Source: JACDAN01 sp035707105 (GTDB lineage Bacteria; Actinomycetota; Thermoleophilia; Gaiellales; Gaiellaceae). Taken from it: a stretch of 64,000 nucleotides of DNA. The position numbers and the translations under genes are program-made. The notes under the pieces are model-generated. The model saw only the letters and a list, made by a program, of their open reading frames with translations. It made no database searches and was not told where the DNA came from. Positions 1 to 8,704 of this stretch are shown here, piece after piece. Positions within the stretch are counted from its first letter, which is position 1. Every line of letters begins with the position of its first letter. The stretch covers positions 1-64,000 of the forward strand of contig DASSUI010000021.1 of NCBI GenBank assembly GCA_035707105.1, in the 5' to 3' direction.

Positions 1-24
1 GGCCGTCTGCCAGACTCGCGGCCG

Positions 25-1920
25 ATGTGCGGGATCTGCGGCCAGATCGCCCTCGCCGGAGACCGGGCGCCCGACCCCGAGCTGATCGCCCGGATGACCT
101 CGAGCCTCGTGCACCGGGGGCCCGACAGCGACGGTTCGACGATCGACGGGCCGGTCGGGCTCGGGGTCCGCAGGCTCTCGATCATCGACCTCGAGGGAGG
201 GAACCAGCCGATCGCGAACGAGGACGGCACGGTTCACGTCGTCCAGAACGGCGAGATCTACAACTTCCGCGAGCTGCGAGCGGAGCTCGAGCAGGCCGGC
301 CACCGGTTCTCGACCCGCAGCGACACGGAGACGCTCGTCCACCTCTACGAGGAGGCCGGCGAGGGGTTCGCCGAGCGCCTGCGCGGCATGTTCGCCGTCG
401 CGATCTGGGACGCGCGCCGCCGCCGCCTCGTCGTCGCACGTGACCGGTTCGGGATCAAGCCGCTCTACTACCGCGAGCACGGCGGGGAGCTCACCTTTGC
501 GTCCGAGCTGCGCGCGCTTCCGCGCGGCGAGGTCGACCCCGACGCGCTGGAGGCGTTCCTCGCCTTCAACTCCGTGCCCGCGCCGTACTCGATCTTCCGC
601 GGCACGCGCAAGCTGCCGGCGGGGCACATGCTCGTCTGGGAGGACGGCACGACGCGCGTCGAGCGGTACGCCCGCCCGGCCCCGGTTCCGGCTTCCGATG
701 TCCGCGACCAGGGCGCGGCCGAGCTCGCGGAGGAGCTGCGTGCGCGCCTGCGCGACTCCGTGCGCGCGCACCTCATCGCCGACGTGCCGGTCGGCGTGCT
801 GCTCTCGGGCGGCGTCGACTCCTCGCTGCTCGCCGCGCTGGCCGCGCAGGAGAGCGGCGAGGCGGTGCACACGTTCTCGATCGGCTTCGAGGAGCGGTCG
901 TTCGACGAGCTGGACGACGCCAGGTCGGTCGCGGCGATGTACGGGACCCTTCATGAGGAGCTCGTCCTGCGGCCCGACGCTGCGCTCCTGCTCCCGCGAC
1001 TCGCGGAAGCCTTCGACGAGCCGTTCGCCGACTCGTCGGCGCTCCCGACCTACCTCGTCTCCGAGCTGGCGGCCGGCAACGTCAAGGTCGCGCTCTCCGG
1101 CGAGGGCGGCGACGAGCTCTTCGGCGGCTACTACACGTACGCCGCGGACCTGCTTGCCCTTCGCGTCGGGCGCCTGACGCCGCCGGTCCGTCCTCTCGTG
1201 GAGCGCCTGCCGAGCTCAAGCGGGAAGGCGAGCTTCGACTACAAGGCGAAGCGCTTCGTCCGAGCCGCGAACCTCCCGCCGCTCGACCGTCATCATGCGT
1301 GGAAGGAGATCTTCTCGCTCGACGTGAGGGCCGAGCTGACCGGACGCGGGGCCGCCGATCCAGTCGACCTCCTCCGCGCGCGATTCGCCGAGACCGAGGG
1401 CGCCGAGCTGCTCTCGCGCCTCCAGGACGTCGACCTTGGCATCTACCTGGTCGACGACCTGCTCGTGAAGACCGACCGCGCGTCGATGGCCCACTCGCTC
1501 GAGGCGCGCGTGCCGTACCTCGACCCGGTGGTAGCCGGGCTCGCGCTGGCGCTGCCGACGCGCCACAAGGTGCGCGGGCTCCGGAAGAAGGTGCTGCTCC
1601 GGCGAGCCGCCGCGCCGCTGCTCCCCCGGAGGATCGTCTACGGCCGGAAGCGCGGCTTCTCGATCCCTGCGGCCGCCTGGCTTCGCGGCGAGCTCGCGCC
1701 GTTTGCGCGCGAGGTCCTCGCCCCGGACACCCTCCGCCGTCAGGGCTACTTCGATCCCGAGCCGGTCGGCCGACTGCTCGACCGGCACGTCGCGGGCGAG
1801 GAGGACCTGTCGCGGCAGCTCTGGGGCCTACTCGCCTTCACGCTCTGGCACGAGCACCACGTCGAGCGCACGCCGGGCGCGCTCAGGCAGCCTCGCGTCG
1901 CCGCAGCCGTCGGCGTTTGA
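25..1920 (+). CDS. asnB: Asparagine synthase (glutamine-hydrolysing)
   Basis: Transfers the amide nitrogen of glutamine to an ATP-activated aspartate, or to a related carboxylate in surface-glycan synthesis. The 631-aa protein begins MCGICG, which leaves Cys2 as the N-terminal nucleophile of the class II amidotransferase domain (about residues 2-210). The synthase domain follows with the ATP pyrophosphatase loop LLSGGVDSS near residue 262 and a later GEGGDELFGGY motif. Length is normal for AsnB. Genes for a DUF354 protein, a CapD-type dehydratase and a DegT aminotransferase follow, so a role in modifying a sugar polymer is as plausible as free asparagine supply. No clear ribosome-binding site is visible in the 24 bases before the start. 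Confidence 0.93.
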   Translation: MCGICGQIALAGDRAPDPELIARMTSSLVHRGPDSDGSTIDGPVGLGVRRLSIIDLEGGNQPIANEDGTVHVVQNGEIYNFRELRAELEQAGHRFSTRSDTETLVHLYEEAGEGFAERLRGMFAVAIWDARRRRLVVARDRFGIKPLYYREHGGELTFASELRALPRGEVDPDALEAFLAFNSVPAPYSIFRGTRKLPAGHMLVWEDGTTRVERYARPAPVPASDVRDQGAAELAEELRARLRDSVRAHLIADVPVGVLLSGGVDSSLLAALAAQESGEAVHTFSIGFEERSFDELDDARSVAAMYGTLHEELVLRPDAALLLPRLAEAFDEPFADSSALPTYLVSELAAGNVKVALSGEGGDELFGGYYTYAADLLALRVGRLTPPVRPLVERLPSSSGKASFDYKAKRFVRAANLPPLDRHHAWKEIFSLDVRAELTGRGAADPVDLLRARFAETEGAELLSRLQDVDLGIYLVDDLLVKTDRASMAHSLEARVPYLDPVVAGLALALPTRHKVRGLRKKVLLRRAAAPLLPRRIVYGRKRGFSIPAAAWLRGELAPFAREVLAPDTLRRQGYFDPEPVGRLLDRHVAGEEDLSRQLWGLLAFTLWHEHHVERTPGALRQPRVAAAVGV

Positions 1921-2092
1921 GAGTCTGCTCTCACGTTCCTGGGGCGGCGCTCGCAAAGGATGCGAGCGAGCAGCGCGCAGGACAGTGCAGCCACGCACGG
2001 ACAAGCGCTGCTCGCGAAGCATCGTGCCGCGAGCGGCGTCAGGCTCGGCCGGCGCCCGGCTTCGCCGGGTGGAGACCGAGCCGGCCAGGGAT
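1919..2092 (+). other. Intergenic region with three hairpins after asnB
   Basis: This gap contains three inverted repeats. A 5-bp stem at 1919-1932 overlaps the asnB stop. A 7-bp stem with a 5-base loop lies at 1949-1967 (GCTCGCA/TGCGAGC). A GC-rich 6-bp stem, CCCGGC-TTC-GCCGGG, lies at 2056-2070. None is followed by a T-run, so intrinsic termination is uncertain. The last hairpin lies 22 bases upstream of the next start and could instead affect its translation. Confidence 0.45.
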
Positions 2093-3097
2093 GTGAGAGT
2101 CTGGGTCGACATCACGGCGCCGGCGCACGTGCTGGTGTTCCGGCCGCTGGTGCGGATTCTCCGCGAGCGCGGCGCGAAGGTCGAGATCACCGCACGGGAC
2201 TACGCCCAGACGCTCCAGCTCCTCGAGCTCCACGGGATGGAGGCCGAGGTTTTCGGCATTCACGGCGGCCGTTCCCGGCTCGGGAAGGCGAGGGCGCTCA
2301 CCTCGCGGCTGGGCGCGCTCCGGCGCTGGGCGAGAGGGCGCGGGTTCGACGCCGCGCTCGCGCACGGCTCGCACGAGCTCACGATCACCGCGCGCCGCCT
2401 CGGGATCCCGTGCTCGACGACGTTCGACTACGAGTTCGCGTGGCTCCAGCACCAGCTCGGCCTGCGGGCGGCCACGTACGTGGTCGTGCCGGAGGCGATC
2501 CCGCCGGACCGGCTTCGCCGCTACGGCGTCCACCCGCCGAAGCTGCGCCAGTACCCGGGGCTGAAGGAGGAGTACTACCTCTCGGACTTCGAGCCGGACC
2601 GATCCGTGCTCGACTCGCTCGGACTGGACGCGGGGAGAACGCTCGTCGTCGTCAGGACGCCCCCCGACGTCTCGCTCTACCACCGCACGTCGAACCGTCT
2701 CTTCCCGCAGGTGCTCGACCACCTCGGGCACCAGGACGGTGTCCACGTCGTGGTGCTGCCCCGCACCGCCGAGCAGGGCGCCTACGTCCGCAGCCTCGAG
2801 CTGCCGGCCGTCGTCGTCCCGGACCGCGCGGTCGACGCCCAGAGCCTGATCGGCCTCTCCGATCTCGTCGTGTCTGCCGGCGGGACGATGAACCGGGAGG
2901 CGGCGGCGCTCGGCGTCCCGGTCTACACGACGTTCGGCGGCCGGCTGGGAGGCGTCGACGAGGAGCTGATCCGCCAGAAGCGGCTCGTGCCCATCACCGA
3001 CCCGCGCGCGCTCGTCGTCGGGAAGCGGGATTCAGGCGCTGCGACCCGAGTCCGACGCGACCCCGCCGAGATGCTCGACCTGCTGCTCCCGGTCTAG
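2093..3097 (+). CDS. DUF354 family protein (glycosyltransferase-B-like fold)
   Basis: A 334-aa protein of the DUF354 family, whose members sit in archaeal and bacterial surface-polysaccharide clusters and resemble GT-B proteins such as the UDP-GlcNAc 2-epimerase/MurG group. The N-terminus VRVWVDITAPAHVLVFRPL and the C-terminal segment SDLVVSAGGTMNREAAALG are typical. The chosen start is GTG at 2093, because the conserved region begins there; the same frame stays open further upstream without family similarity. The 3' end runs 66 bp into the convergent CapD-type gene. The substrate is unknown; context suggests extracellular polysaccharide assembly. Confidence 0.8.
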   Translation: MRVWVDITAPAHVLVFRPLVRILRERGAKVEITARDYAQTLQLLELHGMEAEVFGIHGGRSRLGKARALTSRLGALRRWARGRGFDAALAHGSHELTITARRLGIPCSTTFDYEFAWLQHQLGLRAATYVVVPEAIPPDRLRRYGVHPPKLRQYPGLKEEYYLSDFEPDRSVLDSLGLDAGRTLVVVRTPPDVSLYHRTSNRLFPQVLDHLGHQDGVHVVVLPRTAEQGAYVRSLELPAVVVPDRAVDAQSLIGLSDLVVSAGGTMNREAAALGVPVYTTFGGRLGGVDEELIRQKRLVPITDPRALVVGKRDSGAATRVRRDPAEMLDLLLPV

Positions 3098-4954
3098 CCG
3101 CGGCGACGGAGCGGCCCGCTTCGGCGCGCGCACCATCTTCGAGAGCCGCGAGACGGCATCGAGGGTCTCCCCTTCGTCGACGAGTCGCTCGAGCTCGGAC
3201 AGCTCGGCCTCCAGCCACCCCGCGGCGATCGGCGCGCGCCGCGCGCGACTGATCTTCGGATGCGTCGTGGGCGCGACCTCCTCGTCCGGTCCCCAGAGCT
3301 CCTCGTGCAGCTTCTCGCCGGCGCGGACGCCGATGAAATCGATTGGGATGTCCCGCTCGGGCTCACGGCCGGAGAGGCGGATCATGTCCCGCGCGAGGTC
3401 GAGGATGCCGACCGGCTCGCCCATGTCGAGCACGAAGATCTCGCCGCGGCCGCCGATCGAGCCCGCCTGCACGACGAGCGACGAGGCCTCCGGAATGGTC
3501 ATGAAGTAGCGGGTCATGTCCGGGTGCGTGATCGTGACGGGCCCGCCGTTCGCGATCTGCCGCCGGAAGATCGTGATCACGCTTCCAGCCGACCCGAGGA
3601 CGTTGCCGAACCGGACGGCCATGAACCGGGTGGAGATGTCGTCGCGGCAGCCGTACGCCTCGGTGATCCACTCCGCCAGCGCCTTGCACTGCCCGTAGAC
3701 CGCCTTGGGGTTCAGCGCCTTGTCCGTCGAAACGAGCACGAACCGCTTCGCGCCGAACTCGACGGCCGCGTCGGCGACGATCTTCGTGCCGAGGACGTTG
3801 TTGCGGATCGACTCGAGCGGGTTCGCCTCCATCAGCGGGACGTGCTTGTACGCGGCCGCGTGGAAGACGACGCCGGGGCGGTAGCGCTCGAAGACCTGGC
3901 GGATCTTCCGGCGGTTCGAGACGTCGGCGAGCACGGGGATGCTCGCCGTGAACTGCCGCTCGTCGACGAGCTCCCGCTCGATCTCGAAGAGGGGCGTCTC
4001 GCCCTGGTCGACGAGGATCAGGCGGGACGGGTTCGCACGCGCGATCTGGCGGCAGAGCTCGGAGCCGATCGAGCCGCCCGCGCCGGTCACGAGCACGGTC
4101 TCGCCCGCGAGGTACGAGGAGATCGCTTCGAGGTCGACCTCGACCGGCTCGCGCCCGAGCACGTCCTCGACCTGCACGGGCCGGATCTGCGCCGCGAGGT
4201 TGTCCTCGTCCGCGATGAGCTCGTACAGCCCCGGAAGGGTCTTCACCGGGACGCTCTCGCGGCGGGCGATCTCGACGATCTTCTGGCGCTCCTCACCCGA
4301 TGCGGACGGGATCGCGATCAGCAGCTCGTCCGGCCTGTTGTCGCGCAGGACGTGGGGAAGCTCCTCGCTCGTGCCGAGGACGCGCACGCCGTGCACGCGC
4401 AGGTTCTTCTTTCGCGGGTCGTCGTCCACGATCCCGATCGGTGTGTAGCCGAGCTGGCGGGAGCGCTGCATCTCCCGGATCACCAGCTGGCCGGCGTCTC
4501 CGGCGCCCACGACGATGACCTCCTTGCCGCGGGCGACGAGCCGCGAGGCGGACGGCCGCTCGAAGACGCTTCGCGCCAGAAGCCGGGACCCGGCGACGAG
4601 GCCGAGCAGGAGGACGCCGTCCATGAGGGCCACCCCTCGCGGGAGGCGCCGCTCGAACGGGTCGAGGAAGTAGACGGCATTCGCGGCGATCACCGAGGCG
4701 ACGACGACGCCGAGCGCGGCCCGCCACATGTCCTTCGTGGACACGTAACGCCACCAGCGGTTGTAGAAGCCGAACGCGATGAAGACTGCGAGCTTGATCG
4801 CGACGACGATCCCGACCGTCTTCCAGAAGCCGTCCTGGAAGTTCGCCGGCACGTCGAAGTCGAACCGGAGCTGGAAGGCGAGCCACCAGGCGAGCGCGAT
4901 GAGCCCCGCGTCCGCGGCGAGCTGCCAGAGCCTGTGCCGGTTGACCGGCAGCAT
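3032..4954 (-). CDS. CapD/WbpM-type nucleoside-diphosphate-sugar 4,6-dehydratase
   Basis: A membrane-anchored 640-aa polysaccharide-biosynthesis protein of the CapD/WbpM/PglF family, which makes 4-keto-6-deoxy sugars, usually from UDP-GlcNAc. About four transmembrane segments occupy the first 130 residues. A nucleotide-binding domain with VVGAGDAGQLVIREM follows (about 140-260). The extended SDR domain begins near residue 290 with VTGAGGSIGSE and carries STDKALNPKAVYGQCK, the place of the family's catalytic STDKA...K signature. The ATG start overlaps the stop of the DegT gene (TGATG), implying coupling. A 4-keto sugar is the expected substrate for that aminotransferase. Confidence 0.9.
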   Translation of the reverse strand: MLPVNRHRLWQLAADAGLIALAWWLAFQLRFDFDVPANFQDGFWKTVGIVVAIKLAVFIAFGFYNRWWRYVSTKDMWRAALGVVVASVIAANAVYFLDPFERRLPRGVALMDGVLLLGLVAGSRLLARSVFERPSASRLVARGKEVIVVGAGDAGQLVIREMQRSRQLGYTPIGIVDDDPRKKNLRVHGVRVLGTSEELPHVLRDNRPDELLIAIPSASGEERQKIVEIARRESVPVKTLPGLYELIADEDNLAAQIRPVQVEDVLGREPVEVDLEAISSYLAGETVLVTGAGGSIGSELCRQIARANPSRLILVDQGETPLFEIERELVDERQFTASIPVLADVSNRRKIRQVFERYRPGVVFHAAAYKHVPLMEANPLESIRNNVLGTKIVADAAVEFGAKRFVLVSTDKALNPKAVYGQCKALAEWITEAYGCRDDISTRFMAVRFGNVLGSAGSVITIFRRQIANGGPVTITHPDMTRYFMTIPEASSLVVQAGSIGGRGEIFVLDMGEPVGILDLARDMIRLSGREPERDIPIDFIGVRAGEKLHEELWGPDEEVAPTTHPKISRARRAPIAAGWLEAELSELERLVDEGETLDAVSRLSKMVRAPKRAAPSPRLDREQQVEHLGGVASDSGRSA

Positions 4955-6039
4955 CAGGACACCGGGGCGCCGACGGCCGAGCGCACGGTCTCGACGACCC
5001 GCTCCTGGATCTCCGGCGCGATCCCGGGCCAGAGCGGCACGGAGAAGTTCTCGGCGGCCGCGCGCTCGGTCTCGGGCAGCGATCCGGGCTCGTAGCCGAG
5101 GAACCGGAGCGCCGGCTGGAGGTGGAGCGGCGTCGAGTAGTAGGTCGCCGAGGCGATGTCCGCGGCCGACAGGGCCTCGCGGATCCGGTCGCGCTCCGGC
5201 GAGCGGGAGACGAACAGGTGGTAGACGTGGCCGGCCTCGTCCTCCGGCACCTCGACGAGCTCGCCGAGGCCGAGCTCGACGTACCGGGCCGCCGCCTCGC
5301 GGCGGCCGCGCGTCCACTCGTCGAGATGCTCGAGGAACACTCTGAGGAACGCGGCCTGCACCTCGTCGAGGCGCGAGTTGTAGCCGACGAAGTCGAACGT
5401 GGTCTTGTCGCGCGAGCCGTGGAAGGCGAGCATGCGGATCCTCTCGGCGAGGTCTTCGTCGCGGGCCGTCACCAACCCTCCGTCGCCGAGGCAGAACAGG
5501 TTCTTGGTCGGATAGAAGCTGAAGGTCGACGCGGCGCCGGTCTGGGCGATTCCGGGCGCGCCGAACGCCTGGGCCCCGTCCTCGATCAGCGGGAGCCCGA
5601 ACGCCGAGAGCTCTGCGAGGGCGGCCGGACGGCCGAACAGGTGCACCGGCATGATCGCCTTCGTCCGGTCGGTGATCCGGCCCGAGACGTCCTCGGGGTC
5701 GAGGTTGAGGGTCGCGCCGTCGATGTCGGCGAAGACGGGTGTCGCGCCGCGCCGGGCGATCGCCTCGGCCGTCGCGTAGAAGGTGAACGCCGGGCAGACG
5801 ACCTCGTCGCCCGGCCCGATGCCCATCGCGTCGAGCACGAGCACGAGCGCGTCGGTCCCGTTCGCCACGCCGACCGCCCGCTCGACGCCGAGGTACGCCG
5901 CCGCCTCCTCCTCGAATGCCTTGACGTTCGGCCCGCGAATGAACTGCCCCGACTCGAGCACGCCCTCGAACCGGCTCCGCAGCTCCTCCGCCAACGGCCC
6001 GTACTGGGCCTGGACGTCAACCAGCGGGATCTTCGGCAC
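4954..6039 (-). CDS. DegT/DnrJ/EryC1/StrS-type PLP aminotransferase
   Basis: A 361-aa sugar aminotransferase that would transfer an amino group to a keto-sugar nucleotide. The PLP lysine lies in FSFYPTKNLFCLGDGG. Other family landmarks are GVANGTDALVL (phosphate and ring contacts) and LPLIEDGAQAFG, containing the pyridine-ring Asp. The start is GTG at 6039, because VPKIPLVDVQAQY is the usual family N-terminus. It overlaps the 3' end of the upstream DedA gene by 23 bp and is coupled to the CapD-type gene downstream. Together the two genes resemble the Wbp/Pgl/Wlb steps of di- or amino-sugar synthesis. The exact sugar cannot be read from sequence. Confidence 0.88.
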   Translation of the reverse strand: MPKIPLVDVQAQYGPLAEELRSRFEGVLESGQFIRGPNVKAFEEEAAAYLGVERAVGVANGTDALVLVLDAMGIGPGDEVVCPAFTFYATAEAIARRGATPVFADIDGATLNLDPEDVSGRITDRTKAIMPVHLFGRPAALAELSAFGLPLIEDGAQAFGAPGIAQTGAASTFSFYPTKNLFCLGDGGLVTARDEDLAERIRMLAFHGSRDKTTFDFVGYNSRLDEVQAAFLRVFLEHLDEWTRGRREAAARYVELGLGELVEVPEDEAGHVYHLFVSRSPERDRIREALSAADIASATYYSTPLHLQPALRFLGYEPGSLPETERAAAENFSVPLWPGIAPEIQERVVETVRSAVGAPVS

Positions 6040-6709
6040 GGCCGCCCAGTCTAGAAGAACGCCGGTGACGGACAACCGCGGCGACGATCACCGCCAGGAT
6101 CGCGCCCGCGACGACGTACTCGGCGTAGTGGAAGCGCTGGTGGAAGTCCTCCCACTGCGATCCGAACGCCCAGCCGGCACCGCCGAACGCGAACGCCCAC
6201 GCGACCGAGCCGGGGATCGTGAGCAGGACGTAGCGGACGAACGGCATCTCGAAGACGCCAGCCGGGATGGCGATGAACGAGCGGACAACGGGCGTCACCC
6301 GCCCGATCGCGACCGCCCAGTCGCCGAAGCGGTCGAACCAGGCCTCGGCCCGGTGGAGGTTGTGCGGCGTGACGTGGAGCCAGCGCCCGTGCCGCTCCAG
6401 GTACGGCCGGCCGCCGTAGTACCCGATCGCCCAGCCGATCATCGAGCCGACGACGTACCCGATCGCCCCGGAGGCGGCCATAGCGACGTACGCGAGCGGC
6501 TCCGAGTCGATCCGCTCGCCGAAGAGGACGACGTTCTGGCCCGCGAACGCGCCGGCCGCGACCGCGCCCGCGTAGACCATCACGAGCTCGCTCGCGGCCG
6601 GGAAGACGGCGTCCACGAGCATGAGGACGAAGACGGCGTAGATGCCGTGGTCGCCGACGACCTCGGTCAGCGCGTCGGTGATCGCCGACAAGACGGAAGC
6701 TTCGAGCAT
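6017..6709 (-). CDS. DedA family membrane protein
   Basis: A 230-aa inner-membrane protein of the DedA (SNARE-associated/VTT) superfamily, members of which move or flip lipids such as undecaprenyl phosphate. Visible family features are the N-terminal FPAASELVMVYAGAVAAG segment, the glycine-rich GAIGYVVGSMIGWAIGYYGG helix, and GRVTPVVRSFIAIPAG, holding the conserved arginine motif of DedA proteins. It is first in a run with the DegT and CapD-type genes, overlapping the former. That fits a carrier-lipid role in polysaccharide export, which is an inference. The C-terminal tail is charged and cytosolic. Confidence 0.87.
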   Translation of the reverse strand: MLEASVLSAITDALTEVVGDHGIYAVFVLMLVDAVFPAASELVMVYAGAVAAGAFAGQNVVLFGERIDSEPLAYVAMAASGAIGYVVGSMIGWAIGYYGGRPYLERHGRWLHVTPHNLHRAEAWFDRFGDWAVAIGRVTPVVRSFIAIPAGVFEMPFVRYVLLTIPGSVAWAFAFGGAGWAFGSQWEDFHQRFHYAEYVVAGAILAVIVAAVVRHRRSSRLGGRAEDPAG

Positions 6710-6734
6710 CGTCCGAGTCTAGATTCGCCGCGGG

Positions 6735-6749
6735 GCGGGCTTTGCCCGC
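6735..6749 (-). terminator. GC-rich hairpin between the glycosidase and DedA genes
   Basis: A perfect 6-bp stem with a 3-base loop (GCGGGC-TTT-GCCCGC on the plus strand). It lies downstream of the minus-strand phosphodiester glycosidase and just upstream of DedA. There is no clear U-tract, so this is only a possible terminator or leader hairpin. Confidence 0.35.
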
Positions 6750-6802
6750 TCCGTCACCTGCCGCACCGGGTGGAGGACGTGACGCTTCGGCTGCTCCGCC
6801 GC

Positions 6803-6821
6803 GCGACCGCGAAGCGGTCGC
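6803..6821 (-). terminator. Perfect 8-bp hairpin with GAA loop
   Basis: GCGACCGC-GAA-GCGGTCGC is a perfect inverted repeat in the 164-base gap between the glycosidase stop and DedA. It is one of three stacked hairpins there. It probably helps end or pause the glycosidase transcript, but no T-run follows it. Confidence 0.4.
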
Positions 6822-6837
6822 CCGGCTCGAAAAGGCT

Positions 6838-6862
6838 CGCGGAATGTCGTGAGACTTCCGCG
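6838..6862 (-). repeat. 3'-end hairpin repeat, copy A
   Basis: On the plus strand a stem CGCGGAA(T)GTC pairs across a GTGA tetraloop with GACTTCCGCG, leaving one bulged T. On the minus strand it reads TTTCG-CG-GAAGTC-TCAC-GAC. It lies 11 bases past the stop of the phosphodiester glycosidase gene. Copies B (12293-12318) and C (35521-35542) share the TTTCG-NN-GAA-GTC arrangement. Confidence 0.5.
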
Positions 6863-6873
6863 AAAGGGCACGC

Positions 6874-8625
6874 TCAGCCTGCCCGCCGAACGCGGAACGA
6901 CCGCGCGAGCTCGGCCCGGCCGACGCTGTTGATCGCGACGACCCGGGCAACGTAGGTCCCCGCGTAGACGGGCTTCCGGTTCGGGTACCTGCCGTCCCAC
7001 ATGACCGCGAACTTGCCGGCGCGCCCGTTGAAGTTGCGGACGACGCGGAGAAGCTGGCCCGTCTTCGACGTGATCGTGACGCTGACGCGCGCAGGCCGGG
7101 TCAGCGTGAACCCGACGAGCAGCCGCCCGCCCCGCTTCTTGCGCACGACGACCCGGGTCGGCTGGACGGAGATGAAGCCGAGCGTGTTGTTGAGGCTGAA
7201 CGAGCGCTCGGCGGTCGAGCGCCGGCCCTCCGAGTCCACGGCCGTGATCGACCAGCGCCAGCGGCCCTCGGGCTCCGCGACCCGCCTCGCCCGGCTCTGC
7301 GCGGAGCGGCTCCGCCGGGCCGTGCCGGCGAACGCGAACTTGTAGAGGCCCGGCCGCCGCTCGCCCGAGTCGATTGTCCGCGCGACGCCGTCCGGTCCCG
7401 TGAGCGTCGCCGTGACCGTCGACGGCTTGACGAGCTTGTACTCGATGCGCTGGCGGTCGCCCGCGCCGTCGCCGTTCGGCGAGAACGACGGCTCGGTCTC
7501 CGGCGCGTGGACGCCGTAGTACATGACGAGGAGCGCGTCGGAGACGAAGCGCTCGCCGCCGCGGTCGGACGGGCGGTTGAGGAGCTGTCCGTCGAAGGCC
7601 ATCGTCGAGGAGCCGCCGGAGTCGAGCCCGGAAGCCGTGACGGCGCCGAGGCGCAGCATCGTCTGCGCCAGCTCGAAGTTCGTCATCCCCGAGGAGTACC
7701 CGAGCCGGCGTCCGTCGACGACGAGCATGACGATCCGGCCGTCCGCCGTCTGCCCGACCGCGGTCCGCGGCTCGCGCCGGTTGAGGTCGGTGCCGAAGTC
7801 CTCGTTGGGCCGGAAGATCGGCCTGCCCTGACGAATCAGCTCGGGGCCTCCGCCGACGGCCTCGGGAACGTCGCGCCACTCCGGCCGGAGGACGAGCCGG
7901 ACGGTGACCATGTCACCCGCGACCGCCTCCACGGCCATCCGCTGCGCCTGGGTGCCGCGCGCGGAAAGAACTGCTCCGCCGGGCGGGATCGGCGTTCCGC
8001 CGCGACGGTTCTCGGAGACGAATCCGACGAGATCGGCGTTCGGCGTGGCCGACGGAAACGGCGCGAGGACCGCCTCGAACGCCCCCGTGTTCGACGGCGT
8101 CGTGGAGCCGTACGACGGCGTGTACAGCGTCGTCCCGTTCGGCCCGGGCGGACGGTTGACCAGATGGATCGGACGCCGGGGGCCCGAGCCCTGCCAGGTG
8201 CCGAGCATCGACAACCGGTCGACCCGGAGGTTTCCGGCCGTGTCGACGCCCACCATCGAGCGCCTCGGGTGCGGGGTCGTCCGCAGGACGCCGTCCTGGA
8301 TCAGTCCGCTCGAGGGGATGCCGTCGGCCCAGGTGAACCGGTCGGCGTTGACGCCCGCGACCGTCGCACTCGCCTCGGCGCGCTTCTGCATCGAGGTCAC
8401 GCGCTCGCGCCCGACCGCGGCGCCGTTCGAGAGAACGGGCTTCAGCCCGTACAGTCCTCCGGCCGGCTTCGGTGCCCTGAGGATGTGGAACGTCTGCGGT
8501 CCGAAGCGGGTGAACTGCAGCCGCTTCTCGTAGGTCACGCCCGGCATCAACGTTCGCTGGGCAGCCGCCGCAGGCGCTGCGAAAACGCCTGCGAGCAGGC
8601 ACAAAATGAGCGCCTTTCTCAGCAT
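6874..8625 (-). CDS. Secreted phosphodiester glycosidase (NAGPA-type) with FlgD/Ig-like C-terminus
   Basis: A 583-aa exported protein. The signal peptide spans about residues 1-21 (LILCLLAGVFAAPAAAA). The phosphodiester-glycosidase domain (NAGPA/DUF2233 type) covers roughly 90-390, with MVGVDTAGNLRVDR, IVMLVVDGRR and the diagnostic ASGLDSGGSSTMAFDG. The C-terminal 190 residues look like FlgD-type Ig-like repeats, starting at EPSFSPNGDGAGD. Family members remove sugars from phosphodiester-linked glycans; the substrate here is unknown. A TTGACA box lies at 8659-8664 on the minus strand, but no good -10 follows. Divergent from the ABC exporter genes. Confidence 0.85.
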   Translation of the reverse strand: MLRKALILCLLAGVFAAPAAAAQRTLMPGVTYEKRLQFTRFGPQTFHILRAPKPAGGLYGLKPVLSNGAAVGRERVTSMQKRAEASATVAGVNADRFTWADGIPSSGLIQDGVLRTTPHPRRSMVGVDTAGNLRVDRLSMLGTWQGSGPRRPIHLVNRPPGPNGTTLYTPSYGSTTPSNTGAFEAVLAPFPSATPNADLVGFVSENRRGGTPIPPGGAVLSARGTQAQRMAVEAVAGDMVTVRLVLRPEWRDVPEAVGGGPELIRQGRPIFRPNEDFGTDLNRREPRTAVGQTADGRIVMLVVDGRRLGYSSGMTNFELAQTMLRLGAVTASGLDSGGSSTMAFDGQLLNRPSDRGGERFVSDALLVMYYGVHAPETEPSFSPNGDGAGDRQRIEYKLVKPSTVTATLTGPDGVARTIDSGERRPGLYKFAFAGTARRSRSAQSRARRVAEPEGRWRWSITAVDSEGRRSTAERSFSLNNTLGFISVQPTRVVVRKKRGGRLLVGFTLTRPARVSVTITSKTGQLLRVVRNFNGRAGKFAVMWDGRYPNRKPVYAGTYVARVVAINSVGRAELARSFRVRRAG

Positions 8626-8671
8626 CGACCCCGGCGGAGGCTAGCGAAAACCTCGAAATGTCAAGCCCGCC

Positions 8672-8698
8672 TTTACAGCATTCGTACACGGGTAGTGT
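8672..8698 (+). promoter_or_regulatory. Possible promoter for the ABC exporter operon
   Basis: TTTACA at 8672-8677 and TAGTGT at 8693-8698 are 15 bases apart. Transcription from these boxes would start at or next to the GTG at 8705, giving a leaderless message. The spacing is short, so this is tentative. Confidence 0.3.
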
Positions 8699-8704
8699 GC
8701 GGGG

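Noticed and set aside
2056..2070. A REP-like family formed by the GC hairpins at 2056-2070, 6735-6749 and 63273-63289
   Set aside because: Each is a simple GC stem with a T-containing 3-base loop, but flanking sequence is not shared. In DNA this GC-rich, such stems can arise by chance.
3260..5095. A plus-strand 611-codon frame opposite the CapD-type gene
   Set aside because: Highly charged antisense translation without family features; the minus strand encodes a complete dehydratase.
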